DNA of 64,000 bases. Origin: Gammaproteobacteria bacterium (GTDB lineage Bacteria > Pseudomonadota > Gammaproteobacteria > Pseudomonadales > JAUIET01). The notes beneath the pieces are model-generated. The model was not told the DNA's origin and searched no databases. It saw nothing but the letters and a program-made list of their open reading frames with translations. This document shows positions 7,411 to 16,631 of this stretch, piece after piece (position 1 is the first letter of the stretch; each line of letters opens with the position of its first letter). The stretch spans positions 124,001-188,000 of the forward strand of contig JAUIHW010000004.1 in assembly GCA_030431775.1 (NCBI GenBank). Reading direction: 5' to 3'. A program made the position numbers and the translations under genes.

Positions 7411-10239
7411 TCAGGCAAGCGGAGCGCTCAACGAGTCTGCGGGGTCAAAGCCCGCATCAAGTTCGTCACGATCAAGCGCACCGTCCTGGTCCCTGTCCAC
7501 TCCCATTCGCTGCCCTTGCCCGGGTGGCACACAGGTGAATGTCAGTGCGTTGCCGTCGCGACGCGCCACTGACATCAGCTGCGCCAGGCTTCGGGGCGTT
7601 TCTTCGGCTCGATCAGTCTGAAAGCTTCCGTCTTCCAGCCGAACGGCGCCGCGCCTCTCTCCATCGATACGTCCCTTGACGATCAAATCGCATTCTTGTC
7701 GGGGGCTGGTGACACCGGCCCTGTCGACCAATAGCTGCACGCGTTGTTCCAGCGCAGCATCTTCGCCTAACTCAGCCGACACGGTGACTTGCTGACCCAC
7801 GACCGGGGCCATTTCCGAATCCATTGCGAATACAAAATCGATCACTTTTTGGCGTGCTTCATCGCTGCTGAATACGAAACCAGCGCCACTGCCGGAGGTA
7901 TCCCCTTGCATGGCATTACCGGCAAAAAAAGTGGTCAATGTGTCAATCGAGCCATCATGGAGAAAACCAAAGCCACGAATCTGCGGCCCCATAAACGGTC
8001 GACCATCGGCAGCAAAGTTAGTACTGCCAAACATCCCTACCTTTTGATAAACGTTGCGCAAGTGCGGCACTTTGAAGTCCTCGGCGACATTGCTGCCTTC
8101 CACACTCATCAATCCACCGGTGCCAAATTTGCCTGCTGCCGGATCAACCTCGTGGCAGCGATTGCAGACCAGTACTCCACCACCGGTAGTGCCAACATTG
8201 AAGAAAATATCTTCGCCTTCGGCCAACGCACCTGTGAGCCTGTTATCCAGCGGGCGAATCGGGCTGGGCGGGTAAAGTATTTGCAGGGCAAACTGAGCAA
8301 ACGCGTCCATGTCTTGTTCACTAAGTTCTTGATCACGGCCCAGCAAACCAACAAACGCGGCGTTAAATTCTTCAAAGGCCTGCTCTTCCAAGGTTTCATC
8401 ACTATCTCGGTTCTGGCCGGTGCGATCACCGCGCCAATGCATGGGGCCATTACCGGCCAAACCACGAAGAGATTGCGTGATCATTGGCCCCTTCATGGGG
8501 TGAAAAAAGCGAATCGAATTGCCGTTATCAACCACGTATTCTCGAGGGTTGCTGTGAATTTCGCCTTCAGGCTCTCCAAGGTCCCAGGCAATATGGTCCA
8601 TGTCACCGAAAATATGGCAGCTCGCGCAGGAAGAATCACCGCGACTGGAGCTTAATTCTGCGTCGTATAAAAACGGTCGCCCACGAAGCACGCTATCCGG
8701 CTCCGGGTTAAACAAGCCAATATGCGCTGTCTCCTCGAGTGAATCCAGGTCAATGACTGACAGACTGTTGTCAAAACGGGTAAGCACGTACGCGCGGTTG
8801 CGCAACTCATCCAGAACCACTCCAGAAGGTCCTCCGCCACTCAAGCGAACCTGTTGTTCTGCGGCGGGAGTGAAACTGTCGTTTCGTAACTCGGCCGTGT
8901 CGTACACCAGTAGTTTTGCAGAACCAAAAGCTGTAGCGAATAAACGCTCGCCTTCGCTATCAAGCACCATGTCGGTCACTTGCGCGACGCTCAATTGCCG
9001 TTCGGTTTCGTTACCCAGGGCCTGACCATAACTTTGAATGTGTTTGTTTAGATGCCTCGGCAATACACTCTCACCGTCTATCACAGTGATGCGCGTCCGG
9101 GCAAAATTGCCGCGAACCGTAGTGCCCATTTCCCCAGCACCTTCAAAGCGCACAATATTGCGCGCTTCGCTGTTGCTGACGAACAGCTGCCCGTTCTGGG
9201 GGTGGCTGACCATGTTAAACAGCGTTGTGCCCACACCAGACAATGCGTTCAGCTCAACAGGAACCTCTGCCATGGCATCAATTACAAAAACATCGTTGTC
9301 CGGAAGCTCAAAACGAATACGCTCATCCCAAACTTTCCCAGGTGCTCCGCTGCCTGGATCACCGCTGTCGAGCCAGTTGGTACCGTCATACTGCACAATG
9401 AGCCCTGTGCTTGGTGCCGGGTCCCCTGCGGCACTGGCAAGCGGCGGTGCTTTTTCAAGCCCACCGCTTGCGCGGTCTGCGAACAGCGTTGTGGTTCTAT
9501 TTCCCGAATTGAATACCGCTGCATAAACCAAGGCGCCATCCGGACTGACTGCCAGACCTCGGGTGGTATCACCAAACATATTCACTATGTGCTCCGGAGT
9601 ACCTCCCAAGGCTGCACCAAGATTCTGCGCATCAAAAACCCAGACGTCAGCACGACCGACACCGGCTGTCTTGAGCTGAGGATCAAACGGTGCGTTTTGC
9701 CCGCGGTGTGCTGCGGAGATGAATGCACGATTAAGCCCCGGGCCGGCGAAGACCACATCCCGTGGCTCGTCACCTACCAGCAAGGTTCTCCGGGTAATCG
9801 CAGGGGTCGCCGAAACATCGACAATGCTTACACTGTCTGACAGGTGATTGACTACCCACACGTCGCCGCTGGCCGGATGCACAGCAACCGCCACCGGCTC
9901 CATGCCCACGGCTACCGATTGTTCCAGCGTGACCCCCTCCGCATTCAAAGAATATATTTCTAAGCGGCCATCGGGCGTATTCACAACGTACAGTTCAGCA
10001 CGATCAGTTGACAGGGCAAGTGGGCGAACCTGACCGGATTCAAACACCGGAAAGCCTGAGTTCGCCGGTTCGGGTTCCGGCTCGGGTTCTGGCTCGGGTT
10101 CTGGCTCGGGTTCAGGCTGTTGTGCGCCGGGGACAACCGGGCTTACAGGGCTGGTTTCAGAGCCCGCGCCCCCTCCTGAGCTGCAGCTCATGACCGCAAG
10201 CATGCAGCCCAACAGCGCTATTTTATGAGACCCAGACAT
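7411..10239 (-). CDS. Large beta-propeller / di-haem cytochrome lipoprotein
   Basis: A 942-residue exported protein. The ATG at 10239 has GTGGG upstream and leads a lipoprotein signal (VMSCSS). After a Glu-Pro repeat linker (about residues 45-60) come YVTN-type beta-propeller blades (for example VAVHPASGDVWVVN), then a bacterial di-haem peroxidase-like region. That region has two haem-attachment motifs, CASCH (538-542) and CNRCH (692-696), and segments such as MKGPMITQSLRGLAGNGPMHWRGDR. The extreme C-terminus has an EF-hand-like calcium loop (DRDQDGALDRDEL). It probably acts in the periplasm or on the cell surface as a c-type electron-transfer or peroxidase-like enzyme; the substrate is unknown. 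It stands alone, in the same direction as the transpeptidase. Confidence 0.87.
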   Translation of the reverse strand: MSGSHKIALLGCMLAVMSCSSGGGAGSETSPVSPVVPGAQQPEPEPEPEPEPEPEPEPANSGFPVFESGQVRPLALSTDRAELYVVNTPDGRLEIYSLNAEGVTLEQSVAVGMEPVAVAVHPASGDVWVVNHLSDSVSIVDVSATPAITRRTLLVGDEPRDVVFAGPGLNRAFISAAHRGQNAPFDPQLKTAGVGRADVWVFDAQNLGAALGGTPEHIVNMFGDTTRGLAVSPDGALVYAAVFNSGNRTTTLFADRASGGLEKAPPLASAAGDPAPSTGLIVQYDGTNWLDSGDPGSGAPGKVWDERIRFELPDNDVFVIDAMAEVPVELNALSGVGTTLFNMVSHPQNGQLFVSNSEARNIVRFEGAGEMGTTVRGNFARTRITVIDGESVLPRHLNKHIQSYGQALGNETERQLSVAQVTDMVLDSEGERLFATAFGSAKLLVYDTAELRNDSFTPAAEQQVRLSGGGPSGVVLDELRNRAYVLTRFDNSLSVIDLDSLEETAHIGLFNPEPDSVLRGRPFLYDAELSSSRGDSSCASCHIFGDMDHIAWDLGEPEGEIHSNPREYVVDNGNSIRFFHPMKGPMITQSLRGLAGNGPMHWRGDRTGQNRDSDETLEEQAFEEFNAAFVGLLGRDQELSEQDMDAFAQFALQILYPPSPIRPLDNRLTGALAEGEDIFFNVGTTGGGVLVCNRCHEVDPAAGKFGTGGLMSVEGSNVAEDFKVPHLRNVYQKVGMFGSTNFAADGRPFMGPQIRGFGFLHDGSIDTLTTFFAGNAMQGDTSGSGAGFVFSSDEARQKVIDFVFAMDSEMAPVVGQQVTVSAELGEDAALEQRVQLLVDRAGVTSPRQECDLIVKGRIDGERRGAVRLEDGSFQTDRAEETPRSLAQLMSVARRDGNALTFTCVPPGQGQRMGVDRDQDGALDRDELDAGFDPADSLSAPLA
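10065..10112 (-). repeat. Four 12-bp tandem units encoding Glu-Pro repeats
   Basis: Four consecutive 12-bp units close to CTGGCTCGGGTT (10065, 10077, 10089, 10101) encode the Glu-Pro stretch of the cytochrome lipoprotein on the complementary strand. The last two units are identical, so copy number may vary by slippage. The encoded rod would hold the catalytic domains away from the membrane anchor. Confidence 0.85.
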
Positions 10240-10376
10240 CGCTTTCCCACCACTTCTCAATCAGATAGCAATATCGTATACCGCGGTTGATGCCTTTTTG
10301 TAAAGTGATCAACGGGTGAACCAATCAGATTAAAAACCGTGGCGGTTAGTTGCAAAATGTCAATAAAGAGCTTGCT

Positions 10377-10647
10377 CTAGGGCAGCTCTGAAAAATACCC
10401 AATGCCTCTGCGCAACCTGTAGCGTGGCGTGGCTAGGCGCGTGCCGCAGGCCAAGGCTGGTTGTCCTTGGCAAGGCGCGCAACGAAGTCACGGCACGCTA
10501 CAGGCCGCGCCCTTCGGGGCTTCCAGGCGAACCCAGCCTTTTCGTTGCAAGTTCTCGACTTACCACCAGTAAGCCTTCCAACTCGCGCCTCAACTCTGGA
10601 TTCGCCTGCAAGCCAGAGGTATCGGGTATTTGTCAGAGCTGCCCTAG
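10377..10647. mobile_element. Palindromic MITE-like element with 31-bp terminal inverted repeats
   Basis: The gap 10240-10740 has no gene but holds this 271-bp structure. The left end after CTAG (10377-10380) reads GGGCAGCTCTGA and continues for 31 bases. The right end, reverse complemented, matches it at 28 of 31 positions and is also bounded by CTAG (10644-10647). The duplicated CTAG would fit the 4-bp target duplications of IS5-group elements. Inner inverted repeats include CTGTAGCGTG paired with CACGCTACAG, and GGCGAA paired with TTCGCC. No transposase is encoded. I infer a non-autonomous element. It lies about 35 bp upstream of the likely promoter of the RND operon. The remainder of the gap, 10240-10376, shows nothing recognisable. 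Confidence 0.68.
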
Positions 10648-10682
10648 ACAAATCGTCACCAAAAACAAGTAATTCGCTGGTG

Positions 10683-10730
10683 TAGAATATGCGCCCTTTT
10701 GCAGTAAAGCGAAACTTCGGCTTTAGCCGA
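10683..10730 (+). promoter_or_regulatory. Possible -10 box and 5' leader hairpin of the RND operon
   Basis: TAGAAT at 10683-10688 resembles a -10 hexamer; no good -35 box is seen 17 bases upstream. Between it and the adaptor ATG at 10741 is a perfect inverted repeat, TCGGCT-TT-AGCCGA (10717-10730). The adaptor start has no clear Shine-Dalgarno sequence, so this hairpin just upstream of the start codon could be an operator or an RNA structure that affects translation. Confidence 0.35.
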
Positions 10731-10740
10731 TAGTCCCAGT

Positions 10741-11955
10741 ATGTCCTTGAACAGCAAACTAGAGCAGCTTGGCGTCCGGCCGCAGCTGGCGCTTCCCGGC
10801 ATTGTATTGGCCGGCACAATATTGCTTGTCTGGATTATGATGAATACTGGTAAACAGGTGGATATCCACCCTCCAGAGAAAATTGCAACACCGATCGATG
10901 CCTACCTGGCATTCCGCCAGAAAATAAGCTTCAAAGTCCACTCCCAGGGGACTATCAAACCGCGCACGGAAAGCGTCCTGGTTAGCCAGGTTGATGGTGT
11001 GGTCAGCTGGGTCGCACCAGATCTGGTTGCGGGCGGCCATTTCAAACAAGGCGACTCTTTGCTCACGCTGGATGACGCCGATTACCAAACCAGCCGAATA
11101 CGCAGCGAAGCCGCAGTCACGCGGCTCGAGGCGGAGTTAGCTAATCGCGAATCGGAACTGCAGAGAATACGCAATCTGCATACACGGAAACTGGCCAGTC
11201 AGGCACAACTCGAAAACGCCGAGCGCGATTATGCCGTGGCGAAAGCAAACCTTGCCGAAGCCCGTGCCAATCTGGAACAGGCGATCAGAAACATCGCCAG
11301 AACCCAAATCAGCGCCCCCTACACCGGCAGGGTTCAGGAAAAGTATGTTGATCATGGCCAATTTGTCACGCGCGGAAGTCAGATCGCCGCCATTTACGCT
11401 ACTGACTTTCTGGAAGTCCGCCTCCCTCTGGCGGATACCGAGCTTGAATTCATGGAAATATCCAAGCTGGTCGCCGGCAGCACAAGCCGCCCTGAAGTTA
11501 TCCTCAGCGGTCGGTATGCGGGCAAGAAAACTCACTGGAAGGGGGTCATCGACCGTCTCGAAGCCAGTATCGATACCCGCAGCAGAATGGTCTATGCGGT
11601 GGCCCGAATTTTGTCGACCGACCAGGATCCACCCATTGGCTTATTCGTTACGGCTGAGGTCAGCGGGCGTGAGCAGGAGGGAGTGTTCATCGTGCCCAGA
11701 ATTGCGCTGCGTGATGAGCAACATGTATTAGTGGTGAATGCAGAGAAGGTGCTCGAATCCCGCGAGGTGGAGGTGCTGAGAATCCAGGAAGAAAGCATCG
11801 TCATTAGCGACGGGCTGCAAGACGGCGATGTAGTCAGCCTTTCCCGCAGTCCGACGCTTTCACCGGGCTCACCCGTAACAGCCCATGTTCTCAATGCCCA
11901 ACCGGGCTTGCAACTGGAAGCCCAGGCCACGGATCAAAAACAGGGCGCTCTGTAG
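10741..11955 (+). CDS. RND efflux periplasmic adaptor (membrane fusion protein)
   Basis: A 404-aa HlyD/AcrA-type adaptor that links an inner-membrane RND pump to an outer-membrane channel. It has one N-terminal membrane anchor (about residues 16-36) and no lipobox. A lipoyl half-motif near VDGVVSWVAPDLVAGG is followed by a coiled-coil hairpin (about 117-175, heptads of Leu, Ala and Glu) and a second lipoyl half, ISAPYTGRVQEKYVDHGQFV. Beta-barrel and membrane-proximal domains follow. Its TAG stop overlaps the GTG of the permease. No outer-membrane factor gene is present, so the pump must borrow a TolC-like channel. Substrate unknown. Confidence 0.93.
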   Translation: MSLNSKLEQLGVRPQLALPGIVLAGTILLVWIMMNTGKQVDIHPPEKIATPIDAYLAFRQKISFKVHSQGTIKPRTESVLVSQVDGVVSWVAPDLVAGGHFKQGDSLLTLDDADYQTSRIRSEAAVTRLEAELANRESELQRIRNLHTRKLASQAQLENAERDYAVAKANLAEARANLEQAIRNIARTQISAPYTGRVQEKYVDHGQFVTRGSQIAAIYATDFLEVRLPLADTELEFMEISKLVAGSTSRPEVILSGRYAGKKTHWKGVIDRLEASIDTRSRMVYAVARILSTDQDPPIGLFVTAEVSGREQEGVFIVPRIALRDEQHVLVVNAEKVLESREVEVLRIQEESIVISDGLQDGDVVSLSRSPTLSPGSPVTAHVLNAQPGLQLEAQATDQKQGAL

Positions 11956-14900
11956 TGAAAGCGGTCATCAGCTGGTTTGTCGACAACCCAGTAGCCGCCA
12001 ATCTATTGATGTGGATTCTGGTTGTCGGCGGGCTGGTATCGCTACCTTCCATTCTGGTCGAAGAGTTCCCGCCATTTGAGACAGACACCATACAGATACA
12101 AGTGCCCTACCCCGGAGCCGCGCCGGACGAGGTAGAAAGCGGGGTTTGCAAGCGTCTCGAAGAAGCTGTGGATGGCCTTGAAGGTATTGAGAAAATTGAC
12201 ACAAACGCCTACGAAGGTCAGTGCGTTGTTCATCTGGAGGTCGCGCAGGGTGCCTCCATGGCCACCGTCACCCGCGATGTGGAGGCGCAAATCAATGCGA
12301 TAACCACCTTACCTGTTGACGCCGAGCGACCGATAGTCACTGAGCTGCAGATGCGCTCAACGGTCATCAATGTAGCGTTATCCGGTGACATAGACGCCAA
12401 AACGATGAAAGAGCTGGGCGAACAAATTCGCGATGAAATGGCGAGCCTGCCGGAAGTATCGCAAGTTGATCTGATGTTCACCAAGGACTATGAGATTTCA
12501 GTGGAAGTGTCGGAGGCCGACCTGGAACGCTACGGCTTGACCCTCGCTCAGGTAGGGCGCGCTATCGAGCAGGACTCCCGCGATATTGCAGGCGGCAGCC
12601 TGCGCACCCAAAGTGGTGAAATTCTGGTTCGAAGCCTCGGCCAGGCATACACTGGCAAGGATCTGGAGGACGTTGCTGTCAAATCATTAGGCCCAGACGG
12701 TGTGGTCCGGCTGAAGGATATCGCGACGATACGCGATGGCTTTGTCGTATCGGACCAGAGCTTTGAAGTGGATGACGTTCCTGCGGTCATGCTCAAGGTA
12801 TCGCGCACTGGTGATGGCAACTTACTGCGGATCGCGCGCCATGTGCGGAATTATATCCAGCACAAACAAGTCGAATTACCGCACGGTGTCGATTTCAAGG
12901 TCTGGAAAGACGAGTCCGAGGATTTAATCGATCGACTCCGGGTATTGGGTCGCAATGCAGGCGGTGGCCTGCTGCTGGTTTTGCTGATATTAGCGCTGTT
13001 CCTGCAGCCGCGAGTCGCGTTCTGGGTGGCTATCGGGCTGCCAGTTGCCATGATCGGCACGCTGCTGTTATTCCCAAACTTTGATATTTCCATCAGCACA
13101 GTATCGATCATGGCTTTTATTCTGGTGCTCGGCATTCTGGTGGATGACGCCATCGTGGTGGGTGAACGGGTGCACGCCTACGAGGAACGCGGCTATTCCT
13201 TGCGCGACTCTGCCGTGCTGGGCACACAGGAAGTATCCACCCCGGTCATTTTTGGCGTTCTGACAACTATGGCCGCGTTCATGCCACTGGTGCTTTCCGG
13301 TTCTGGAATGAGCACCTTTACCAAGGCACTCGGCGGTACCGCTATGGTGGCGTTGGTGATGAGTATTGTGGAAAGCCAGATGATACTGCCTGCCCACCTG
13401 TCCCACCGTCGGCATGAAGCATCAGGGGACCGCCCCGCGGGGAGCTGGACCCGTTTTCAGTCGCGCATGGAAAAAGGCATGCACCGACTCTCTAAAGCGC
13501 ATTACCAACCAGCGCTAAAAATCGCTTTGCAATGGCGCTACCTGACCGTGTCGATCGCGATCGCCTTGATCAGTATTACCTTTACCCTGTTTGCCAGCGG
13601 GCGCATGGTATTCCAGTTTTTCCCGGCGATTGAAGCCGACCAGGTTTATGCGACTCTGGTATTGCCACCAGGCACGCCTGCTGAAATACTGCAACGCGAA
13701 GCCAGCAAACTGGAGCGGGCCGCGCACCAGTTACGCGCAGAGCTGGATGCAAACAACTCGCCGAATGAAGCGTCCAATATCAGCCGGATTCTGACTGCTA
13801 TCGGGGGGCGTGTGCAGCGCGGCTCGATCGATATGCCCAATAACGCAGGTTCTGCGAATTATGTTGAGCTGGTACTGGAGCTACTGCCCTACGACCAACG
13901 AGATTCGATACTGCCGTCAGAGATTGCCAGGCGTTGGCGAGAGCTGACCGAGCCCATTCCCGATATTATTGCTCTGACCTACACAGCGAACTTCATGAGC
14001 CTGGGCGACCCAATTGACATTCGCTTGCGTGGCAGAGACATCTCTGATCTGCAACAGGCTGCCGAACTGGTTAAGCAGGACCTGCGTGCATTCGACGGTG
14101 TATCGGATATTGTCGACAGCTTTCGCTCAGGAAAACAGGAGGTAAAACTGCGGCTCAGAGATGAAGCCAGACATCTTGGGCTGAGCATGCAAGACCTTGG
14201 CAGCCAGGTCCGCCATGCTTTTTATGGCGCGGAAGCGCAACGGGTGCAACGCGGACGGGAAGACATACGAATAATGGTTCGCCACCCGCTGGAAGAAAGA
14301 CGCTCGCTGGACAATCTGCAGAACATGCATATTCGTACCGAAGACGGCCAGCAGGTTGCCCTTGGCAATGTCGCTGAGCTCGAACTGGGACGCGGATTTT
14401 CGTCGATCAAACGCCTGGACCGCCAGCGAATCATTTCTGTCACTGCGGATGTGGACCGGAATATCGTGGAGCCTGAACGCATTTTGCAGGCCATGCTTGA
14501 GAAGACCAAGCCGGCTATTGAGGCGCGCTTTCCGTCCGTCGAGTATTCACTGGGCGGTGAGGCGGAGGAAAGCGCCGCCTCTGTCCAGGAGCTCACCCAA
14601 TTAACATTAATCGCATTGCTGCTCATTTACGCCTTGCTCGCCATTCCATTGCAATCCTACATCCAACCCCTGATCATCATGAGTGTTATACCGTTTGGCG
14701 CTGTGGGAGCAATCGTCGGGCATTTCCTGTTAGGCCGGCCGTTAGTGTTCTTTTCGATGCTCGGCATTGTCGCCTTGGCCGGTGTAGTGATTAATGGCAG
14801 CCTGGTTCTGGTTGATACCATTAACCGCTTGCGACGGCAGGGCGTGGAAATACAACAAGCCGTTGTACAAGCAAGCCTGGAACGATTTCGCCCCATCGTG

Positions 14901-15095
14901 CTGACATCATTGACAACTTTTGTCGGGCTGGCACCATTGATCGCTAATGAGAACCCAACCACCAGTATGATCACCCCAATGGCAGTGTCGTTGTCATTCG
15001 GCGTTATTTTTGCTGTATTCATCACCTTGTTTCTGGTACCCAGTCTCTATTTAATACTGGCCGAAGCCAAGGATGATGAACCGGGCAGTGCCTGA
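11955..15095 (+). CDS. RND family efflux permease
   Basis: A 1046-residue inner-membrane RND transporter of the AcrB/MdtB/MexF kind. It shows the duplicated architecture of the family: TM1 at the N-terminus, a large periplasmic loop, TM2-6, then a second half with a periplasmic loop and TM8-12. The proton-relay motif in TM4 is GILVDDAIVVGERV with the paired aspartates. The start is a GTG that shares one base with the adaptor stop (TAGTG), which indicates coupled translation. The sequence resembles the multidrug and uncharacterised efflux subgroup of marine gammaproteobacteria rather than metal exporters; the substrate cannot be told from sequence. Confidence 0.95.
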   Translation: MKAVISWFVDNPVAANLLMWILVVGGLVSLPSILVEEFPPFETDTIQIQVPYPGAAPDEVESGVCKRLEEAVDGLEGIEKIDTNAYEGQCVVHLEVAQGASMATVTRDVEAQINAITTLPVDAERPIVTELQMRSTVINVALSGDIDAKTMKELGEQIRDEMASLPEVSQVDLMFTKDYEISVEVSEADLERYGLTLAQVGRAIEQDSRDIAGGSLRTQSGEILVRSLGQAYTGKDLEDVAVKSLGPDGVVRLKDIATIRDGFVVSDQSFEVDDVPAVMLKVSRTGDGNLLRIARHVRNYIQHKQVELPHGVDFKVWKDESEDLIDRLRVLGRNAGGGLLLVLLILALFLQPRVAFWVAIGLPVAMIGTLLLFPNFDISISTVSIMAFILVLGILVDDAIVVGERVHAYEERGYSLRDSAVLGTQEVSTPVIFGVLTTMAAFMPLVLSGSGMSTFTKALGGTAMVALVMSIVESQMILPAHLSHRRHEASGDRPAGSWTRFQSRMEKGMHRLSKAHYQPALKIALQWRYLTVSIAIALISITFTLFASGRMVFQFFPAIEADQVYATLVLPPGTPAEILQREASKLERAAHQLRAELDANNSPNEASNISRILTAIGGRVQRGSIDMPNNAGSANYVELVLELLPYDQRDSILPSEIARRWRELTEPIPDIIALTYTANFMSLGDPIDIRLRGRDISDLQQAAELVKQDLRAFDGVSDIVDSFRSGKQEVKLRLRDEARHLGLSMQDLGSQVRHAFYGAEAQRVQRGREDIRIMVRHPLEERRSLDNLQNMHIRTEDGQQVALGNVAELELGRGFSSIKRLDRQRIISVTADVDRNIVEPERILQAMLEKTKPAIEARFPSVEYSLGGEAEESAASVQELTQLTLIALLLIYALLAIPLQSYIQPLIIMSVIPFGAVGAIVGHFLLGRPLVFFSMLGIVALAGVVINGSLVLVDTINRLRRQGVEIQQAVVQASLERFRPIVLTSLTTFVGLAPLIANENPTTSMITPMAVSLSFGVIFAVFITLFLVPSLYLILAEAKDDEPGSA

Positions 15096-15142
15096 GTACC
15101 GCGAAGACACCGTAGGCAATTAGCCAACAAAGAGGAAACACC

Positions 15143-16381
15143 TTGCGAACCCTACTTATATTGCTGGCAGTTTTGCTCGTCTCCAGCGCCTGCGCTGCGC
15201 GACCGGCTAGTGAGAGCTCTCCGCGGGAACTCAGGCAATACCCGCTTCAATACACCTTCACGCCGCGGCCGGATCAAGGGGTTATCGCAGTACGTGTGCG
15301 AATTGAAAACAGCGAATTACTCAAATCCATATCTTTCCGCTACCACAAGGATCGACACCAGAACTTCAGCGCCGATGGCCTGGTCAAGCGCTACAAAAGC
15401 ACGGTGCGCTGGGAGCCGGCGCAACCTTCCGATACCCTGACATTTACCGCGAAGGTTAACCATAAGCGCAGCGATGACAGCTTCGATGCATTGATGACTG
15501 ACGACTGGGCTATTTTCAGAGGCGACGATATTGTGCCCAGCGCCCGAGTGCGGAGTCTCGCGGGCGCTGAAGCCGTGGCCCAACTCGAGTTCAAACTACC
15601 CGGAGACTGGAGCAGCGCCTACACGGGCTGGAAAAGCGATACAAACGGCGTTTTTCAGATTGATAATCCGCAACGGCGCTTCGACCGGCCCACCGGCTGG
15701 ATGATTGCGGGCCGGCTGGGCGCCCGGCGCGACTTTTTGGAAGATGGCACCGAGTTGGTGATTGCCGCCCCCCGCGGCAGCGAACTTGAGCGCATGAACG
15801 CTTTGGCGCTGATCAACGCGATCTGGTCAGAGGCAAAATCGGCTTTTCAACAGCTGCCAGCCAAAATTCTGATCGTTGGCGCCGGTGATCCAATGTGGCG
15901 CGGTGGCCTGTCGTCACCCAATTCCTTTTATCTGCATGAAGATCGCCCGTTAATCAGCGAAAATGGTACCAGCACACTGCTGCATGAGCTGACCCATGTC
16001 ATGACCCGGGTACGCGACTATCGGGAATCAGACTGGATCAGTGAAGGTTTTGCCGAATTTTATTCCTTTGAACTGCTGCGGCGAGCCGGCGCCATGAACA
16101 GCAGCCGATTCGACCGGGTACTGCAGAGTCTTGAGCGCTGGAGCGATGACGTAATTACCCTGCGCGGCAATAACTCCAGCGGGGCACGAACAGCCAGGGC
16201 TGTTTTACTCGTTCACGCGCTAGACCAGGAATTGCGCCAGGAGTCGGCCGGGAAGCTGAGCATCGACGATGTCACCCGGGCGATGATGCAACGCAAAAAA
16301 GTATCAACCGAAGACCTGGAAAACATTGTCGAGGAATTGCTGGGTAAGCCTGCCAAGACGCTGGATACGCCCCTGCTTTGA
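15143..16381 (+). CDS. Exported HExxH metallopeptidase-like protein
   Basis: A 412-aa protein starting at a TTG (15143) with AGAGG about 9 bases upstream. The N-terminus is a signal peptide ending near SSAC, a weak lipobox. Residues 281-285 are HELTH, a zinc-binding HExxH, and WISEGFAEF follows with Glu301 as the likely third ligand. This is the gluzincin arrangement of M1 and M61 peptidases, though with a shorter spacing. The N-terminal half is beta-rich and resembles the substrate-domain layout of those families. It lies 47 bp after the RND permease in the same direction, so it may share that transcript. Proteolytic activity and target are inferred only. Confidence 0.68.
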   Translation: MRTLLILLAVLLVSSACAARPASESSPRELRQYPLQYTFTPRPDQGVIAVRVRIENSELLKSISFRYHKDRHQNFSADGLVKRYKSTVRWEPAQPSDTLTFTAKVNHKRSDDSFDALMTDDWAIFRGDDIVPSARVRSLAGAEAVAQLEFKLPGDWSSAYTGWKSDTNGVFQIDNPQRRFDRPTGWMIAGRLGARRDFLEDGTELVIAAPRGSELERMNALALINAIWSEAKSAFQQLPAKILIVGAGDPMWRGGLSSPNSFYLHEDRPLISENGTSTLLHELTHVMTRVRDYRESDWISEGFAEFYSFELLRRAGAMNSSRFDRVLQSLERWSDDVITLRGNNSSGARTARAVLLVHALDQELRQESAGKLSIDDVTRAMMQRKKVSTEDLENIVEELLGKPAKTLDTPLL

Positions 16382-16529
16382 GCGCGGTTGCCGCCTTATC
16401 ACAGACTCATTCGATTCAAAAAGTAACACAATCTACCACGCTGATTCGGCCAGCTCTCCTACCCTATATTTTTTATTAGTTATCCAAGCTAATTCTCTGT
16501 AAATAATATAAATTCATAAAAATTATCCG

Positions 16530-16599
16530 ACAAGCGGTCAAGCACCGCTTGTGCTGCCGGCATTTTGTGTTACTCTTTCGATTGTTACTTTATGTAACA
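16530..16599 (+). promoter_or_regulatory. Hairpin and repeated TGTTAC boxes upstream of a small exported protein
   Basis: This AT-rich leader holds a perfect 9-bp stem, ACAAGCGGT (16530-16538) with ACCGCTTGT (16544-16552). Next comes TGTTAC at 16568-16573 and 16583-16588, and its inverted copy GTAACA at 16594-16599, forming a palindrome with a 5-base spacer. A further GTAACA lies at 16423-16428. The direct and inverted spacing suggests a transcription-factor operator just before the ATG at 16632. No regulator gene is adjacent. Confidence 0.4.
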
Positions 16600-16631
16600 T
16601 TATTGGCCTTACTTTTTTATTGGAGCACATC

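Noticed and set aside
7789-8655. A 288-codon open frame on the plus strand
   Set aside because: It is fully antisense to the di-haem lipoprotein, whose CxxCH motifs and propeller segments are clear. The plus frame has no ribosome site or family resemblance.
9052-9840. A 262-codon open frame on the plus strand
   Set aside because: Antisense to the same lipoprotein, Cys- and Arg-rich without any motif; a by-product of GC-rich third positions.
10377-10819. Possible small genes in the gap before the RND operon
   Set aside because: The open frames cross the terminal inverted repeats or the hairpin before the adaptor gene, so they are a product of the palindromic element.
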